Shown here one piece after another: positions 22,854 through 35,870 of a DNA stretch of 64,000 nucleotides. The stretch is taken from NCBI GenBank assembly GCA_000708835.1, contig DF236977.1, positions 284,623 to 348,622 on the forward strand. The letters are read 5' to 3'. Below the pieces are notes generated by a model. The model saw only the letters and a program-made list of their open reading frames with translations, made no database searches and had not been told where the DNA came from. Each line of letters begins with the position of its first letter. Within the stretch, counting starts at the first letter, position 1. This DNA comes from Klebsormidium nitens. Taxonomy: Eukaryota > Streptophyta > Klebsormidiophyceae > Klebsormidiales > Klebsormidiaceae. A program made the translations under genes and the position numbers.

Positions 22854-25800
22854 TCACCGCGCGGCGGTGAGGTACGCCCCGTCCACGGTGTACTCGGCGC
22901 CCATGACGAAGGCGGCGTCGTCGCTGGCCAGGAAGGCGATGACGTTGGCCACCTCCTCGGGGCGGCCCAGGCGGCCCGTCGGCTGCTTCTCGATGATGCT
23001 GGCGAGCACCTCCTCCGGGTTGGGCCGCTGGTGCACCGCGTCGTCCAGGCCCGCCGTGTGGATCACCCCGGGCACCACCGCGTTCACCCGGATGTTGTCC
23101 TTCAGCAAACTCACCGACGCGCCGCGCGTCAGCGACGACACGCCGCCCTTGGCCGCGTGGTAGGCGGCGAAGCCGGCGGAGCCGACGTGAGCGTACGCGG
23201 AGCTGCGACGAGAAGAACGAATCTGTCAGCGACTACGAAGGACAGAAAGGGATCCGTTCTCGACTTGGACACAGCGATTGCCAGAAAGCTGGGTCCCCAT
23301 ATGCTTAAGTGGCCACATGAAAGGGCATTTGTCTACACGATTCTTCGTCTAACTTGACATTTCGTCACAGTCGATTCAGAAGGGCAACGTAAGTGTGAGA
23401 GTCCGTTCCACTGTTGCAAGCTTGGCCAAGAAGCGGCAAAAGGCCGACCACGGGAAGTATGATGAAAGCAGTACGGGTTTCCTCCCGTTCTCACCTGGTG
23501 TTGACGATGGCGCCGCCCCCCCGCTTCTTCATGTACGGCACCGCCAGCTTGATCCCCCGGAAGACGGACACCAGGTTGATGTCCAGCATCTTCCAAAACT
23601 CCTCCTCCGACGTGTCGACCACCGACTTTATACTCTGCGGGACGAAGCAAGACCGGGTAAGAGGTGGTGGATAGAAGAGCCTCGAAAGGGAGGCAAACGA
23701 CTCAGCCTGAGCTAGGACTCTTCGTGGGCAACGGTGGCGCATTGTCGTCCCGAAATACTATTCTTTGCAACGAGTCCTGGCTGGACGGGCTTTCCAGATC
23801 GGTGCACGAAGCTCCGCCCCTTTTGAAGCTCTCAAACTGAACGCAGCTTTTAGCAGCGGGGACGTCCCTGCACAAGTGCCGCCAGCGTTCGGCCGTCGAC
23901 CTTGTTTCGCAGGCACCAACCTTTGTAAGAGCTTCCATTGTACACGCAAGCGGTACCATATGTAAATGTAGGTTTCGTACTTGCAGCCATCTTGCAATCC
24001 TTGCAGATTTCCTGAAGCGCCGCGATCTTGGCCGAAGGCATTGTTTCAAGGCCATTTGGACGCCTCGGTCACAATCGGGCTTCCACCTTATCATAAAGAC
24101 GAGGCGTCTATACAAACATAATCATCTTGCGGGAGCCTGGGACAACCAGTGGCGGAGCACTCACCCTCATGCCCGCATTGTTGCACATGATGTCCACGCC
24201 CCCAAAGGTCTTCTCTGCTGCTGCCAAAGCCGCTTCAATGTCGTCCATCTTGGAGACATCACACCTGCCGAAGGAACAGAATGAGAGAGATATCGGGCTT
24301 GCTCAAGTGATTCTACAAATCTTCGCTGGCCGTCTGACAATGTCAAGGGCATACCGTTTCCAAGGGAGTTCAATTACACAACCTTCCGATGGGTAGCCGA
24401 GTGGGGCCAAACTTTGACCTTGACTTTCCAACTCTTCAATCAATCGGCGGAGTTGCGCCTGCAAGGTCAAAGCCGTTATGGATGATAGGATCTGCGGTCT
24501 TTTGAGTGTTCAAGTACGGGTGCGTGGCTTACACAAGGACAGCCACTCGAAGTCCCAACAACGACTGGACATTTGGTTAGTGCTCATCTCAAAGAGAAGT
24601 TGCAGAACAAGACTGCAATTGTCGTCCAGGTTGATATTGAGAGTCATCGATGAGCTCGGACAAGTGCACGTGACTAAATGTGTTTTGGATGCCAGTTCCC
24701 GGCGATTCTACAACCGTCATAAACGTGCAAGAAGAGCGGGCCCAGCACATTCCGTTTGCAGCAAAACCAGCTGGTTTCTGCCCAGCTACAATGACTGCAC
24801 TTGCTTCCCGTCCCTTCGATCACACGCCCCACTGGGCATCTGAGCCTGGACTGACCTGACGGCCAGTGCCACTTGGCTGCCCCCTGCGTTGAGCTCGTCG
24901 GCCAGCTTCTCAGCTGCAGACAGGTCGATATCCGCGATAACGACACTGGCCCCCTCCGCCACAAACTTGCGGCACGTCATCTCACCGATGCCGCTTGCAG
25001 CTCCTGCACAACCGAGCAGATGTCATGAGCACGTCGCGAACAAGAGTAGATGCCCTGTGATAAGGAAGTCAGCTTGGTCGAGGTGGAGCCAAAATCTCTG
25101 TGGTGTGCATTCTGGCCATCAGAAACTACAGGATTGCATGGCAAGCAGATACCAGAACCCGTATCTCGGTGAGGGATTGTCTAAGGAGATCTTGCCAGCG
25201 GGAAACGGAGGGGCTGTTGGACGAAGTGTCCAAAGACCGAACCCGCTGCCGCTGGGGTCAGATGATGCGTGTCTCCTTGGACTCCATGGCATGGCACGCC
25301 CTTGACTGGCACAACAACTGACCTCCCACACTTGAAAACTCAGATGGTTGGGACTGTGCCTCGGAAGCTAGCCAAGAACGATGTAAACCTTTGGGATAGA
25401 GAACTTCAGGAAAAGCTGGCAACATGCGTGTTTGGCAATACACATTGGCTGGTTCCACCCACTTCTCATCGCACTTCACTGATATGGGAAGATCTGCTAC
25501 AGTTGCTGGCGGTAAACACACCAGCTGATCTCCTATCCAATGATGAGCACTGGCGCCGACAGAAAGGTCCTATCATGATCCAAGTTCACTGGGGGCTGCC
25601 AGTTGTGTGTCTGAGTCAAGCGGTGCTGAGTGTTGTTTGTTGCTAGATAGAGCGACAACGTTAAGATTCTGCAAGTACACCGTCCACAGTGTGGATCATG
25701 GTTCTCCGCTCGAAGCGCCACCAGCTAACCGCATTCTGTGCTAATGACCAGGACGTGGTTGAAGCAAACATGCTGAACAGTCCACAAGCCCTCCACATCA

Positions 25801-26138
25801 ATGAAGATTTGGGACAACAGGGCTGGATCTAAACAAGCTGGCCGCCTTTGCCTGTGGCAGCATTGCAATGCTTACAGCAGACGAACAGGGAGACTCGAGT
25901 GGCCCAGCCAGTAATCTCGGTAAGGACAGAGGTGAATATGCACACCGTGCTGCTCACGTATAGTGGTGTGTCAGCTTGTTTGCATGCTTCTTTACCCTGC
26001 CACTGCTGCTGTCAGAAAGAAGATGCAAGCATTGAGGGTCGGTTGGATCCGCTGCGTACAGCTGCTCCCTCGCTCACCTGTGACCACCCCAACTTTCCCT
26101 GCCAGCTTCCCTGGACGCTGAAAGTCAGACGCCGCCAT
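22854..26138 (-). CDS. classical short-chain dehydrogenase/reductase (265 aa)
   Basis: Five exons join in phase: 26138-26078, 25003-24856, 24264-24165, 23634-23495 and 23202-22854. The ATG at 26138 begins MAASDFQRPGKLAGKVGVVTG, a usual SDR start. The Rossmann nucleotide site reads TGAASGIGE across the first junction. The acidic residue ending VVIADID after strand 2 suggests NAD rather than NADP. The other motifs are CDVSK, DIMCNNAG, the catalytic Ser in NTSSAYAH and the YHAAK pair. The C-terminal RLGRPEEVANVIAFLASDDA and YTVDGAYL blocks are typical of classical SDRs. The length of about 265 residues is normal. Close plant relatives act on alcohols, terpenoids or lignan intermediates, but substrate cannot be read from sequence. 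There is no transit peptide, so a cytosolic enzyme is likely. Intron 1 exceeds 1 kb. Confidence 0.9.
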
Positions 26139-27192
26139 TTTGGAGAGTCCCAAGTGCAATGCTGAGCCAATTCGACCGCAACACAATCTGGAGCGAGTGT
26201 GGTGGATGAGTTGACGGTGCGCACTGTAAAATGTTGGACGAGGTTGCAGGAGTACTGTATCCTAGTGCGCGACCTCAATTACGAGCTGTGCCACCGAGAA
26301 TCGAGGTGAACGAAGAACGGAATCGCCCCAACTGGAGGAACGGTACCAAGCTGCGCTTGTCACATTGTGCATTGTGGATTGTGTACGTGGTGCCTGGGAC
26401 AGTACCCAATACTGGTCGGTAGAATGTCTATGTGGCAAGGATGTGACTGGATTCTGGAATCTGGACGACCGGTAGTCCATTGACTGGATTTGCCGACAAG
26501 AAGCGACAGGAAGCAGTTATGACTGCTGCGCATGCAAGCAGTCTACGTAGGCTTGGGATCCTTAATCGACGGTCATGCGATCTCCAATGCGGTCACAGAG
26601 CTTTCGCATCCCGCCACGTTTCACAGCGTTGTGCAGCTAATGCCAGTGCAAGACGTACCGGGCCTAGGTACCTACCTATCATCTCCCTTCTATTCCTAGG
26701 TACTCAGGTACCGGTAGCCTGGTATGATTCGGCCTGCCTTCAAAGTTCAGAGTCACGAATCAGCAACCGGTCATCATGCAGTGGATCAGATCCTTCTTCC
26801 TCCTCGATCTTGCAACCATCTTTTCTTACCGAATCTGTACATGAATTGTGACAGCAACTGAAAGGGGGCGCTGTGGCCCTGGGTCAGCAAAGGGGGCACC
26901 GAAGTTGCTCATCGCCATTTCCTCCCAAAACTTAGAAGGGAACCAGTCTGACCGGTCTTGGCTTTCATGGTTGTAGTAACAATATACCGGTAGATGTGCT
27001 CTTTGAGTAGCTTGAGCTGAGGTCCTGCCAGTAGGGGGCTAGTAGGACTTCGGTACTCGGCTAACATGGCCTGGCATTGGCAGTGTCGCTAGCGCTGTGA
27101 ATTTTATAAGTTAGTGCTAGTGCTAGTGCACCTGTGAGTATTGCGAGCAGGGTCGCGTATTCCGCTTGAGTAATAGTGAAAGCAATCTTCAG
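26139..27192. promoter_or_regulatory. head-to-head spacer between the SDR and MFS genes
   Basis: About 1.05 kb between divergent start codons, so it holds both promoters. No further gene is visible. Short repeats of GGTACC/CCTAGGTAC type cluster at 26655-26725. Confidence 0.4.
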
Positions 27193-27808
27193 ATGGGGCA
27201 GCGCTGCTTACCTTGGGGTTTTGACTTGACGCGACGATCGCTAATCCTTGTAAACCTTGCTTCTATCGTGGAAAAAGCAGATGAAGTCCTTCTGCCAGCA
27301 GGTATGGCTCCTCTGTCAAGCCTTGATTTCAAGTGAAATGCAAGAAAAAGTAATGTCAACCTTTTAGCTTCCTACTTCAATTTCGTTCTGTGGTCATATG
27401 GAGAGTCATAGCGCAGGCTTCCGTGCTCAAGTTTGAATTTGGGTACAACATGTTGACCTTCTACGCAAGACAGAGTATCCATCTTCATTTATTTTTAAAT
27501 ATAAAGGGCAGGCACCAGATTTTGCAGAAGCTGTGCACAATTGGTTATAGGTTTCAAAATTGCTGTCACTAAACGAGGTACGCCCGGCACTGTTGAATGC
27601 AGTCTTCTTTGAAGTTGGCCGCGCCTTTGGCATCTCCCCCGCAGCACTCGGGACCCTGACCTTTGCGAGAGGGATCATCCAGGTATGTATGCTCCACCGT
27701 AGTTGGGACCCAGTAAGGCAGCTGTGGAAGAATTCCTTTGAATCATCAAACTACCTTCCAAGCTCCCCTCCGCTTTCTAAGATGAAGTGGTGGTAAAGCA
27801 GGTCCTTG

Positions 27809-27839
<31 letters not shown>

Positions 27840-30800
27840 GCACAAAGCCATTGCAAGCAGGTCAAAAGGATCACGATATCTCCATTTTACAAAGATCAAG
27901 GACACGGGTGGTTTCAGACTACTTGCTGCTTGTATCCTGCGGATGCTAGAAGGTGTAAGCCAGAGGCAAGTCCCTGCCCAAGCATCCCTGCGCTGTACGC
28001 CCAGGCTGCTGACGGAGACCTGCGTGCATTGTCAGTCGGCGTGCTCCCCGCTTGCTGCGTACGTGGCGCAGCACCACGACCGCACGCTCATCATTGCGGT
28101 GTCCGCTGTGTGGTGGGGGGCAGCCACTGTGGCGGTGGGGCTGAGCCGCAGCTACTGGCAGCTGGCAGTCGCGCGGGCGCTCAACGGGGTGGGCCTCGCG
28201 GTGGTGCTGCCGTCCATCCAGTCGTTCGTGGCCGATGCGCACGCAGCGGAGCACCGCGGCTCCGGCTTTGGCTGGCTGCAGTTCACCAACTATTCAGGTG
28301 GGCGACGCAAAGCTCCGTGGCTTCGTTGGCATTGTTTCCTCATAAAAAAGGCAAGGCTTTTGGATGAGCATTCGCAAGCTGACCCTGATTGAGATGTGGA
28401 ACCCTGTGTTGACCCACCGCAAATTCGTTGAGAACCGCGTTTACCAAGATCGAAGCCGTTTTTAAAGACTGCTAAGATTTGTCTGGGCCACTGGGCAATT
28501 GAGCATAAATTGAAACGGATTCTATCTGATGGCCACTGGCTGACACCAACTTGACTGAAACCGATCATGCTTGATAGCGAAAATGAAGGTAGTAACGACA
28601 TACCAGCTGTTTCTGTTCCCCACGGACAAGGTCGCTGAGCCCCTCCTGCGTGCAGGGTCCATCGTGGGCGGTGTTGGCGGCACCTTGCTGGCAGGCTCGT
28701 CCTTCCTGGGGATCGCCGGCTGGCGCTTTGCCTTTTATCTGATGGCAATCATCAGTTTCATTCTGGGGGCGTTGGTGTACTTCTGCGCGGAGGACCCCTG
28801 TTATCCTCGGGACGTCATCAAGCTCGAGTGAGGCGACTCTGGCACGGGTCCTTCTCAGTTGTTGCCTTTGGGAAATGGAGCAGCCCACTCACATGACTTT
28901 GATCGCAGAGCTAGCAATCCTGAGGAATGCTGGTCGATGTGTTTGATTTTGTGTTTGTTTTTGTGTTTGATTCGAGGGCACAGATATCGTCCCGCAATAA
29001 GGAACGGATTCACAATGCGTGCTCTTTCCTGCTTCCACTGGTTTGGAGTACTAACTCAATCTGTTGTAGAAACTCTTTGAGACAGACGGCCAGCCTTTCT
29101 GCTATCATGATTCTCGTTTACTATGTTTTATCAACAATGGGTGATTGCTTTTGGTCCCTGCTGGGGCCCCTTTTGTCAGAGCTTCCCTGTTTGGGGCCAC
29201 GCTGGGCGGTGTGAATTCTTCGTTCCAGTCGCCCAGCTGTGCGCGAGCAGCACGTGACACTCCCTTCACAAGCAGCGCCCTGACGTGTGCCGGCTGTGTG
29301 CAGGGATGGCAGCCATGTCCTTGCGCGCCCTCCCTCGTTACGCGCCAGCCTGGCGCAGCTCTGGGCATCTGCCGCCACGGTGTTCCGGCTGCCGTCCTTC
29401 CAGGTCATCCTCACGCAGGTGGGCCGAAGCAGGGAGGGGCAAAGCCTGCGACCAGAGGACCAACGGATTCTCAAGTGAAACAGACAGTCTCGGCTTTGCT
29501 GGCTTCATGATGAAGGAAAATACGAAAGCCTGACTGGCTGTTCGCACGAGGAATGGTGAAACGGGCAGTAAGTGCATTCTTGAGTTCTTCCCGCCATCTT
29601 GCTGCCGTGTGACGCCGTTGCTTGTTGGGTGTGGTGGCAGGGCGTGGTGGGCAGCATTCCGTGGGCCGCGATGGTGTTCTACACGCTCTGGCTGGAGCTG
29701 CTGGGCTACTCGCACCACGCCGCCGCGGGCCTCGTCGCGGGCTTCTCGGTGGGGTCCTGCCTGGGGGGACTGTTCGGGGGCTACCTGGGCGACTTCTTAG
29801 CGAAGAAGAGCCCCAACAAAGGTGTGCAACGACGCGTCATGCTGCGGCCGAAGCAATCCTACTTGAAGCATTGTAGCAAGTCCATGGCTTTAAAAGAAGG
29901 CTAGTCCATGGTTCGGAAGAAGGCTAGCCGGCATACCGAAAGCTGTCTACATTTCTCGGATCGGGTGTCGTCAGAGCTTGAGGTATGGTGGAGAAGGTCG
30001 GATGTAGTTACAATTGAAGACCCTCCGGGGCGGCCCTGCCAAGGGAACGACCCCTTGGCTGATCGACCAGATTTGCCGGCAGTCTGGGAGCCCTTCAGGT
30101 GCCGCGTTTCGCCGGAGAGCTGTTTTCTTGTTACCTGCGGCAGAGGCGGAGCAGTATTGCACTCTTCTTCCTGTTGCCGTCACTTGGCCTCTGGCTGGCG
30201 CGCTCGACTCCGCCATGTTCGGCGCCTTGCTTTCTTGGAAGAGTGCCATCATTCCCGCAAGCGCTCTCGCAGGTTCAGGTCAATCTGACCCGATTCGAAG
30301 TGGCGTCAATTATCGTCCAAGTAAAAATCAAAGCGTACCGTTTGTCTCAGCCTGCTTCTCCTTGCTCCGCCCTGGCAGGCCGCATCGCGTGTTCCCAGGT
30401 GTCCGCTCTGTCCGCCATCCCCCTGACTGCGGCGCTGCTGTTCGCGGTGCCCCGCTCCCCCGCGTGGTGGCCGCTGCACGGCCTCACGCTGGGCCTCAAC
30501 GGCTTCCTGGTGTCGTGGAACGGGCCCGCCACCAACAACCCCATCTTCGCGGAGATCGTGGAGCCCAGGCTGCGGACTGCGGTCTACGCGTTCGATCGAT
30601 CGCTGGTGCGTCTCGAAACAATCTCGTTCTATTTCCGAACGGTCTGAGAGGCTCTTGACGTGGCTGGTTCGTTTGCCTCGGGATACTTGTTGAGGAGGTT
30701 CGACTCACGGTAGTCTGACTCGCTTTCCGATTGTTCTGTAGACCGTGGGTGCTCCTAAAACTTCGTAGTCCTACGTCTTCCAACAACTGCGTCCTCCAAC

Positions 30801-31391
30801 CCCCGTGATGTGGCAATTGACACTAACCATACTTTGCCGAGAAGTTTTTTCGCTTTGCGTGTCGACTTGCTGCATGTGGTCAGCAGCCCGTGCTCCTCGT
30901 TGGTGCAGGTTCCCCTGGCGGCCTTGGGGGCCCCTGCCGTGGGCATCATCGCGGAAGTGTTCTTTGGTTACAACGTCACCGACGAGCAGAAGGGCTCGCC
31001 GCCGCTGACCCCCGCAGAAAGAGCGGCCAATGCGCGCGCGCTGGGGAACGGCATCTTCGTAGTTGTGGCTATTCCGTTTGTGGTGTGCGCCGCCATCTAC
31101 TCGCTGCTGTACCGCACGTACCCGGCCGACCGCGCGCGCGCCCTGCACGCGCAGGAGTTAGCCATGGTGCGCGACCCGTCCTTCGTGGGACTGCCCAGCA
31201 GCGGGGGCGAGGCCGGGGAAGGCGACCCCGACACTGAACTGGGCGAGTTCAGCGGGGCAGGGGAGCAGAGGGCAAAGTCACGGCGGGGCGGCGGGGAGGA
31301 AGAGAAGCTGCTACAAAACTCAGAAACGGGGCCTCCTCTGAGAAAGGCCGCTTCGGAAGGAATGATGGGGCGACCGGGCGGTGTCGAGTGA
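27193..31391 (+). CDS. major facilitator superfamily transporter, UNE2-like (542 aa)
   Basis: Eight exons join in phase: 27193-27301, 27603-27682, 28036-28297, 28656-28827, 29304-29418, 29641-29821, 30379-30605 and 30909-31391. The product is an integral membrane carrier with alternating hydrophobic segments. Recognisable blocks match the plant MFS group that includes Arabidopsis UNE2 (At1g78130): LVNLASIVEKADEVLLPA at the N-terminus, SPAALGTLTFARG, then ARALNGVGLAVVLPSIQSF, FGWLQFTNYSGSIVGG and GVVGSIPWAAMVFYTLWL. Further blocks are LGGLFGGYLGDFLA, NNPIFAEIVEP and TAVYAFDRSL. After the last membrane segment (FVVVAIPFVVCAAIYSLLY) comes a basic and acidic cytosolic tail of about 100 residues. 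The substrate is unknown. The ATG at 27193 leaves only about ten residues before the family homology begins. Confidence 0.85.
27809..27838 (+). repeat. hexanucleotide microsatellite (GGGCAT)5
   Basis: Five exact copies of GGGCAT in intron 2 of the MFS transporter gene, between the exons ending at 27682 and starting at 28036. Confidence 0.95.
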
Positions 31392-32815
31392 TATGGGGTG
31401 GTAGGTCGTGATTGTTGTGCAGCAGAGTAGCTTTGCATGCAGTCCAATGTATCGAGCTCTGAGAAAACACTGTAAAATGGACGGTTACTGTAGTATACAA
31501 AGATAACGCTACTGTAGGACTCGCTTGCAATTGTGCACTGTTATCAGCAAAAGCACATGTCTGCCAGATGTTACCGCGTAACGGCATCTGAGCAACATCT
31601 GAGCAACCTCTGGAGAGAGTCATGCTTGACTGTATCAAGCTTGATTCCAGAAGTATCCAGAAACAGGTTAAACACGTTCAGCTGCAGAGAAGGTCGGCCA
31701 TTGTGCAGCAAGCGCGTCATCTTGCGTCGGGAGCCGTACATATTTTCTTTGGACGCTAGCACAGGGAGCATAGCTAAACGCGCGGAACACTGCTAGATTA
31801 CTCTGCGATTGTCGAGGTCATCGATTTAACATTTAGATCAGCCTGCTGACTCGGTCTGCGCATGTGCAACGGAACCTGACAGTTTGCCCCCGTAACCATG
31901 TGCAGTCAAAGCTTTGACCTAGCTACAGAAAGGACCTACTCCCGTTGAACAGTTGCAGCCATGACATCTGCTGTCCGGCTGAATTGGTGATTTAAGCTAG
32001 CTGTACTATAAAGTGTAGCACATTTGCATTGCAACAGATGTGCATAGCTTGGCGCATGCCCATCTTCTAGTATCATGTAGATTTCTATGATCCGATCGGG
32101 CCGTGCTGAAATTGGAATCAGTTGCACACCTAGATTGTATCTATTTTGGAAGTAAGCTGCATGCATGAGGTCGACGTACTGACCGTCGCAGTGTATGGTC
32201 CATCATGCAGTGCACAGCTAGACGGTTCCGATCGAGTTCTAACGCCAAGGCTAATTGGCCCGCAACATGAGTGAAAAAGGTCGCATATACGGAATTGACA
32301 TGCGACGTGCGCCGACATGCCCGGGTGCATAACGCTGCTCATATGGTGGCATTGCTGCTGGGAAAGTTGCAACCGAGTCATCTGCGAGCAGGATAATCGG
32401 TACCTCCTCCATTGCCAAAAATCACTCGCGGTAAACCGGGCTCCAACAATCGACAAATGTGTCCCACCACAGGAAGCATTGATTGATGCACTCAGGATGT
32501 TTGAGCCTGATTGTAGGGTTGAGACCAATTGTACATCGATTGAGTGCCATTGGGAGAGCTCTGGTTATCGCGCGCACGACTCTGTCCCGCTGCTCGATGA
32601 TCAACTCTCGTACAACTCTTGGAACTTATTTCGAAACGGCCTTCAAATATCAGGACAAGCCCTTCACCACAAGTGCCCTTCAAGAGTATCAAAAGGGGCG
32701 CGCCTCTTGGCGCAGCCACAAGTCAGCGCTACGTCCAAGCGCACTGGAATAGCAGATCAACGTTGGAGATATGAGGAGCTGCAAAGTCAACCGCTTCCTG
32801 CTCACTTCACTTTCA
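31392..32815. other. convergent 3' spacer, no gene seen
   Basis: About 1.4 kb between the stop codons of the MFS transporter and SEC63. Open frames are short and carry no recognisable motif. GC content is low compared with both flanking last exons. Confidence 0.5.
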
Positions 32816-35800
32816 TCAGAGCCTTTCTTCTTCCTCAGCGCCGTTCTCCAGCGGCGCCTCCCCGCTCTCCTGTCCTTTCTTCCCCCCTTTTCGTTTCCTC
32901 GGCCCCTCCTCGTCCTTCTCGTCCTCGTCTTTTTCCCCTCCTGCTTTCTCCTCCTCTTCCTCCTCGCTGCTGTACTCGCTCTCGTAGTCCTCGTCGTCCA
33001 TCTCTTCCTCCTCTTCTTCCTCCTCTCCCTCCTCCCTCTCCTCGCCCTCCTCCTCCCACCGTTCCTCTGTTGCCGCCAGCCCTGCCTCCGCGCCGCCCCG
33101 CGTGCCCGCCCTGCTCCGCTTGCTCACCCGCAGCTTGATGCTGCACTTGGCGTCCACGCCCAGCCACGTGTCCGACAGGCAGTGGCACGTCAGCAGGTGC
33201 AGCCCCTCCACCGGCGCCAAAAACTTGGCCGTCACCAGCCGGCCCCCTGCCCGGATGCGCTCCATGTCGCGCGCCACCTCCTCCGCGGCCTTCTCTGGCT
33301 GCCCCAGCTGCTCCGCCGCCTCCTCCGCCAGCTTCTTGACAGCCGCAACCGCCCCCTCCTCGTCGGCCCAGCTCACTTTCTGGCTCACCAGCGTCTCGTT
33401 GCCGTCCGCCAGGATGAGCCACCAGCCCTCGTCGTGCGGGTACGGGAAGAGCGGCGTGTGTGGCACCGTGTGCGGCGGCGCGTCGCGGCGCTGCAGCGTG
33501 ACCCAGGCGCGCAGCGTGAGCACGTCCCCCTCCTGCACGCCCTCCTCGCCCTCCGTCTCCGCGGCCGCGTCCACCTCCACCTGCGGCACCACCCCCAGCA
33601 CCGCCTCCACGTCCGCCGCCTGCTCCTCCGACAGCCCTGCTGCCGTCAGCGTCGCAGCGCGCTCCGCATCGTCCATGTCGATCAGGTCCTGCAGGCTGCG
33701 CACGCGCTTGCGGCCCACGCGCTTGGCCGCCTGCTCGCCGAAGTGCGGCAGCTGCAGCAGCTCCGCAGCGGCCGGGATCTTCTCCCCGGCCTTGCGCGCG
33801 CTCAGCGGGATAGCCTGCACCAGCCCCTGCCGCAGCTCGCACACGCCCTGCGCCGGCCGCAGCCAGCCGCGCCCCTGCGGGGGCCGCGCCACGAGCGCCA
33901 TCTTCATGAGCTCCTCCAGCAGGCGCGGCGTGAGGGCCAGGCACGCCGCCAGGTCCGCCTGCAGCGCAGCGGGGACGGCGGCTGCCTGCCCCGTCAGCTG
34001 CGCCAGCAGCAACAGCTCCGCCTGTAGTCACACGAGCACAGCGACCATCGATTAGTAGGGGAGGGCAGCAAGTCTTGGCAGGAAAAGACACCAGTGAAAC
34101 TGGCAGGGGAGATGTCAAGGTGCGCAATGAATAGACGCCAGCATGCTCAAGAGGGAACACAATCAGAGGTCCCGCATCATTGTTTTTCGTCGATCTCATT
34201 CTGTGAAAATGCCAAACAGTCTCTGTGGCATTTGTCTTGTGCTGCTGGAAGGTGGGCGTGCCGTGGGGCTGCACCTTGATGAGCGCGGGGTGCTGCTTCT
34301 TCCAGAACTTGGCCTGCTCCTGCTTCAGGTTCTTGGGGTCCAGCCCCAGCTCGCTGCGCACCAGCGTGAAGACGCGCGCCAGCGCCTCGTCGTCGCTGCG
34401 GCGCACGGGCATCTCCACATACTCCTGCGCGTGCACCGCCACCTCCAGCACCTTGCTGCTCGCCAGGCTGGGCTTGATCAGCTGGTAGTAGTACGCCAGC
34501 GTGGCCGTGCGCACCGCGTTGCTGTTGTACTGCCCCGCGCGCGACAGGTACACCACCGCCGCCAGCAGCGGCGCCAGGATGCCGCCCCCCACCAGGCACG
34601 CCAGCAGCACGCCCCCCGACCCGCCCTGCGCGTCCAGCATGAACTTGGGCAGGGCAATGCCCACCGCCATGCCCTGCGGCCCGTCCACGTTGCCGTACTT
34701 CTCCAGGTTCGCGCGCGCCGCCTCGTCCGTCAGCGCCTTGTACGCCTTGGTCACGTAGTCCACAAAGTACGCCGTCGCCTCTGCGCACACGTCGTACAAC
34801 CGCATTCAGCACACGCGCAAGACAGGCTTCCAGCATAAGAGGAGGGCTAAGATCAGAACTGCAGGACGTGGCCACCCAGCATGGAATGTGCGGACTTTCA
34901 GGGGGCCTGGGTGTGTGTGTGCTCACTAGGGTCGGGGTTCTTGTCGGGGTGGTACTCGCGCGACTTGGCGCGGTACGCCTTGCGGATGTCCGTCTCGGAA
35001 GCGCCCGGTTGCAGCCCCAAGATGGAGTATGGCTCAAAGGGGGCCACCTGAGGGGGGGCAAGTAAACACCTCGAGTAAACAGGTGCCGCTGAGTGATGCA
35101 GCCCAGCTTTGCATACCTATGTACTAGCGTTCCAGGACGGCACTGCAATGGTGGTGGCCCCCCAAATAACTATGCTGATCATGTACTCAGATGTTGGAGA
35201 TTAATAATCCAAGCCAAGCAGTCTGGGCTCAACGATCGCCGCAGTGCTCTGCAGAGATCAAAGGGTGTATTCCCACCTCTCCCGGGGAGCTCTTGATGGC
35301 CAGCAGCAGCACCGCCATGGCCAGCCACGCCAACACGAGGAACACATTGGTCACTGTCAGGAAAGTCGACACCTGCAAAGGGCAGCGCTCAGGTATCATA
35401 ATAGGACAAACCCAAGCCTCACATTGAAGCTGAGACAAACGGGGCTTAGTTTGGTAGCTTCTCGGAAGCCAGAAATCCACCAGACAGATCCGGCGTATCA
35501 GTCATAACCTTGATTTCAGAAAAAGAGCGCAAGACACACCTCAAACCTTTAGTCGCTATCAGAGGGTAGCAAGAAGCATGATCCATCTTGATCATTGCCC
35601 TCCATTATGCTTACAAAGTGCTGCGCTGGCCACAGCAATTGCCCGGGTTGGCAAAGCGGAGGGCGGGCAATTGTGTACCTGCTTGGCGAGTGTGGTCTGG
35701 TGCTTGGGCGCTCTCTTGCAGAGGCTGCAGGGGCAGTGCGGGGCGCGCTTGCGGTGGCGGGCGCTGACCCCCAGCAGGCGGGCAACGGTCCAGGGGATGA

Positions 35801-35870
35801 CCACGAGGGCCATCATGGACAGCAAAAAGATGGGGAACAGCGCACTCATCTCCTCTCGCGGGGGCGCCAT
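32816..35870 (-). CDS. SEC63: SEC63 ER translocon J-protein (ERdj2-type, 706 aa)
   Basis: Five exons join in phase: 35870-35679, 35372-35277, 35047-34927, 34780-34275 and 34021-32816. Topology matches SEC63. Two N-terminal membrane helices come first ([21 protein letters not shown], then [20 protein letters not shown]). A lumenal J domain with the HPD motif follows (EYHPDKNPD), and then a third helix ([20 protein letters not shown]). The rest is the cytosolic Sec63/Brl region with [52 protein letters not shown] and [20 protein letters not shown]. The C-terminal 100 residues are strongly acidic, a feature known to contact SEC62. SEC63 recruits BiP to the Sec61 channel for post-translational import. 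The ATG at 35870 is the first in frame. The large last exon has unusually high GC, giving long shadow frames on the other strand. Confidence 0.95.

Noticed and set aside
32771-34055. Plus-strand frames of 418 and 317 codons
   Set aside because: Leu/Arg- and Ser-rich shadows of the last SEC63 exon, which has clear homology on the minus strand.
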